Part shown: positions 62,897 to 64,000 of the stretch, one piece after another
How the letters are laid out: each line of letters starts with the position of its first letter
Position numbering within the stretch: position 1 is the stretch's first letter
Assembly: GCF_012910715.1 (NCBI RefSeq)
Contig: NZ_JABBHF010000004.1
Coordinates: 1 to 64,000 of the forward strand
Length of the DNA stretch: 64,000 nt
Origin: Flavivirga algicola
GTDB taxonomy: Bacteria > Bacteroidota > Bacteroidia > Flavobacteriales > Flavobacteriaceae
Direction of reading: 5' to 3'
The notes under the pieces: model-generated
Databases searched by the model: none
Told to the model about the DNA's origin: nothing
Seen by the model: only the letters and a program-made list of their open reading frames with translations
Program-made: the position numbers and the translations under genes

Positions 62897-64000
62897 ATGA
62901 AAAGTAATGTAGAATCATTTTTAGACTTAGTAAAACAAAGAAATGGCCATGAGCCAGAATTTTTACAAGCTGTAGAGGAAGTTGCAGAAACTGTTATTCC
63001 ATATATAATAGATAATGACATATATTATGGTAAAAACATTCTTTTAAGGATGGTTGAACCAGAACGGGTTATAACATTTAGAGTTTGCTGGGTTGATGAT
63101 CAAGGAGAAATACAAGTTAATAGGGGGTATAGAATTCAGATGAATTCTGCAATAGGTCCATATAAAGGAGGTCTACGTTTTCACCCAACGGTTAATATGA
63201 GTATTTTAAAATTTTTAGCATTTGAGCAGGTGTTTAAAAATAGTCTTACTACACTGCCTATGGGAGGTGGAAAAGGAGGGAGTGATTTTGACCCTAAAGG
63301 GAAGAGCGATAACGAGATTATGCGCTTTTGCCATGCATTTATGAGTGAATTATTCAGGCATATTGGTCATAATACAGATGTGCCTGCTGGAGATATAGGT
63401 GTTGGGGCAAGAGAAATTGGTTTTCTTTTTGGAATGTATAAAAAAATAAAGAATAGTTTTACTGGTGTTTTAACAGGTAAGGGTATGTCCTGGGGAGGGT
63501 CGTTAATTAGACCAGAAGCAACAGGTTATGGTACGGTTTATTTTGCACAAAAAATGCTTGAAACCAAGGCGGATAGCTTTGAAGGGAAAGATGTTGTAGT
63601 GTCTGGTTCTGGGAATGTAGCACAATATGCTGCGGAGAAAGCAATACAGTTAGGAGGTAGAGTTTTAACGCTTTCAGATTCGTCAGGTTATATTTATGAC
63701 GCCGAAGGCATAGACACTGAAAAGTTAGCTTTTGTTATGATGTTAAAGAATGAAAAGCGAGGAAGAATTAGCGAGTATATAGAAGCGTATCCTAACGCTA
63801 AATTTGTAAAAGGGAAAACACCTTGGGAGGTTAAATGCGATATAGCATTACCATGTGCAACCCAAAACGAACTTAATGAAGATAATGCGAATACACTTTT
63901 AAGCAATGGTTGTATTTGTGTAAGTGAGGGAGCAAACATGCCATCGACTAAGGAAGCTATTACGGCATTTCATAAAGCAAAAATATTATTTGCGCCTGGT
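62897..64000 (+). CDS. gdhA: Glutamate dehydrogenase, probably NADP-specific (cut by window end)
   Basis: 368 residues are visible and the frame runs off the window. The start MKSNVESFLDLVKQRNGHEP, the substrate-binding NRGYRIQMNSAIGPYKGGLR, the catalytic LPMGGGKGGSDFDPKGKSD, the GHNTDVPAGDIGVGAREIGF stretch and the Rossmann region VVVSGSGNVAQYAAEKAI match the long hexameric GDHs used for ammonium assimilation. The usual length is about 445, so some 80 residues are missing. It has a clear -7 promoter and the direct-repeat pair upstream. Confidence 0.95.
   Translation, partial: MKSNVESFLDLVKQRNGHEPEFLQAVEEVAETVIPYIIDNDIYYGKNILLRMVEPERVITFRVCWVDDQGEIQVNRGYRIQMNSAIGPYKGGLRFHPTVNMSILKFLAFEQVFKNSLTTLPMGGGKGGSDFDPKGKSDNEIMRFCHAFMSELFRHIGHNTDVPAGDIGVGAREIGFLFGMYKKIKNSFTGVLTGKGMSWGGSLIRPEATGYGTVYFAQKMLETKADSFEGKDVVVSGSGNVAQYAAEKAIQLGGRVLTLSDSSGYIYDAEGIDTEKLAFVMMLKNEKRGRISEYIEAYPNAKFVKGKTPWEVKCDIALPCATQNELNEDNANTLLSNGCICVSEGANMPSTKEAITAFHKAKILFAPG

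Overview
The window is AT-rich chromosomal DNA from a member of the Bacteroidota, most likely a marine Flavobacteriaceae. The grounds are a SusC/SusD pair, many TonB-dependent receptors, lipoproteins with C-terminal TlpA domains, a TPR-LuxR membrane regulator, a THC0290_0291-type outer-membrane protein and promoters of the Bacteroidota type (TAnnTTTG at -7). A GH16 enzyme of the ExDxxE type and two DUF1080 (3-keto-disaccharide hydrolase) proteins suggest use of marine algal polysaccharide. No taxonomic marker was searched, so the genus is open.

Layout. 1-5.2 kb is accessory DNA: an IS1182-type transposase split by one frameshift, then small singletons (Crp/Fnr regulator, methyltransferase, small membrane proteins) with short inverted repeats that look like cassette borders. 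5.2-12.5 kb holds terB-like, mfd, a TlpA thioredoxin and a TPR-HTH regulator. 12.5-17.7 kb holds a decayed gene end, the GH16 and DUF1080 lipoproteins, a secreted VOC protein and a long repeat-bearing gap. 17.7-20.1 kb is tRNA-Asn, rseP and a SCO protein. 20.2-31.3 kb is metal uptake: feoA-feoB-small Cys-rich protein, a second DUF1080 protein, a DtxR-family regulator divergent from a TonB receptor, and a four-gene metal ABC transporter. 31.4-34.6 kb is a BlaI-BlaR1-TlpA unit. 34.9-42.0 kb is yraN and a SusC-SusD-surface-lipoprotein operon. 42.3-46.2 kb is a truncated Rhs toxin end with small candidate immunity genes, enclosed by two nearly identical 458-bp direct repeats. 46.2-57.9 kb is a large haem/siderophore island: HmuY-HmuR and, divergently, a DUF6607 protein, a siderophore-type receptor, an ankyrin protein, a DUF2271 protein, a PepSY-flavodoxin-reductase fusion and two DUF6686-type proteins. 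58-64 kb carries housekeeping and unknown genes, ending in a glutamate dehydrogenase cut by the window edge.

How they fit together. Metal acquisition is the main theme. A perfect 14-bp inverted repeat between the DtxR-type gene and its receptor contains a DtxR-like core (TTTAGA-N4-TCTAAA). Related sites lie at the promoters of feoA and hmuR, so one iron- or manganese-sensing repressor may control Feo, the ABC importer and haem uptake. The fused PepSY reductase would release iron from the imported chelate at the inner membrane.

The most unusual items are the 458-bp duplication around the Rhs fragment, frameshifts in both the Rhs warhead and a neighbouring small gene, two dispersed-repeat peptides inside Mfd, and the multi-gene iron reductase island.
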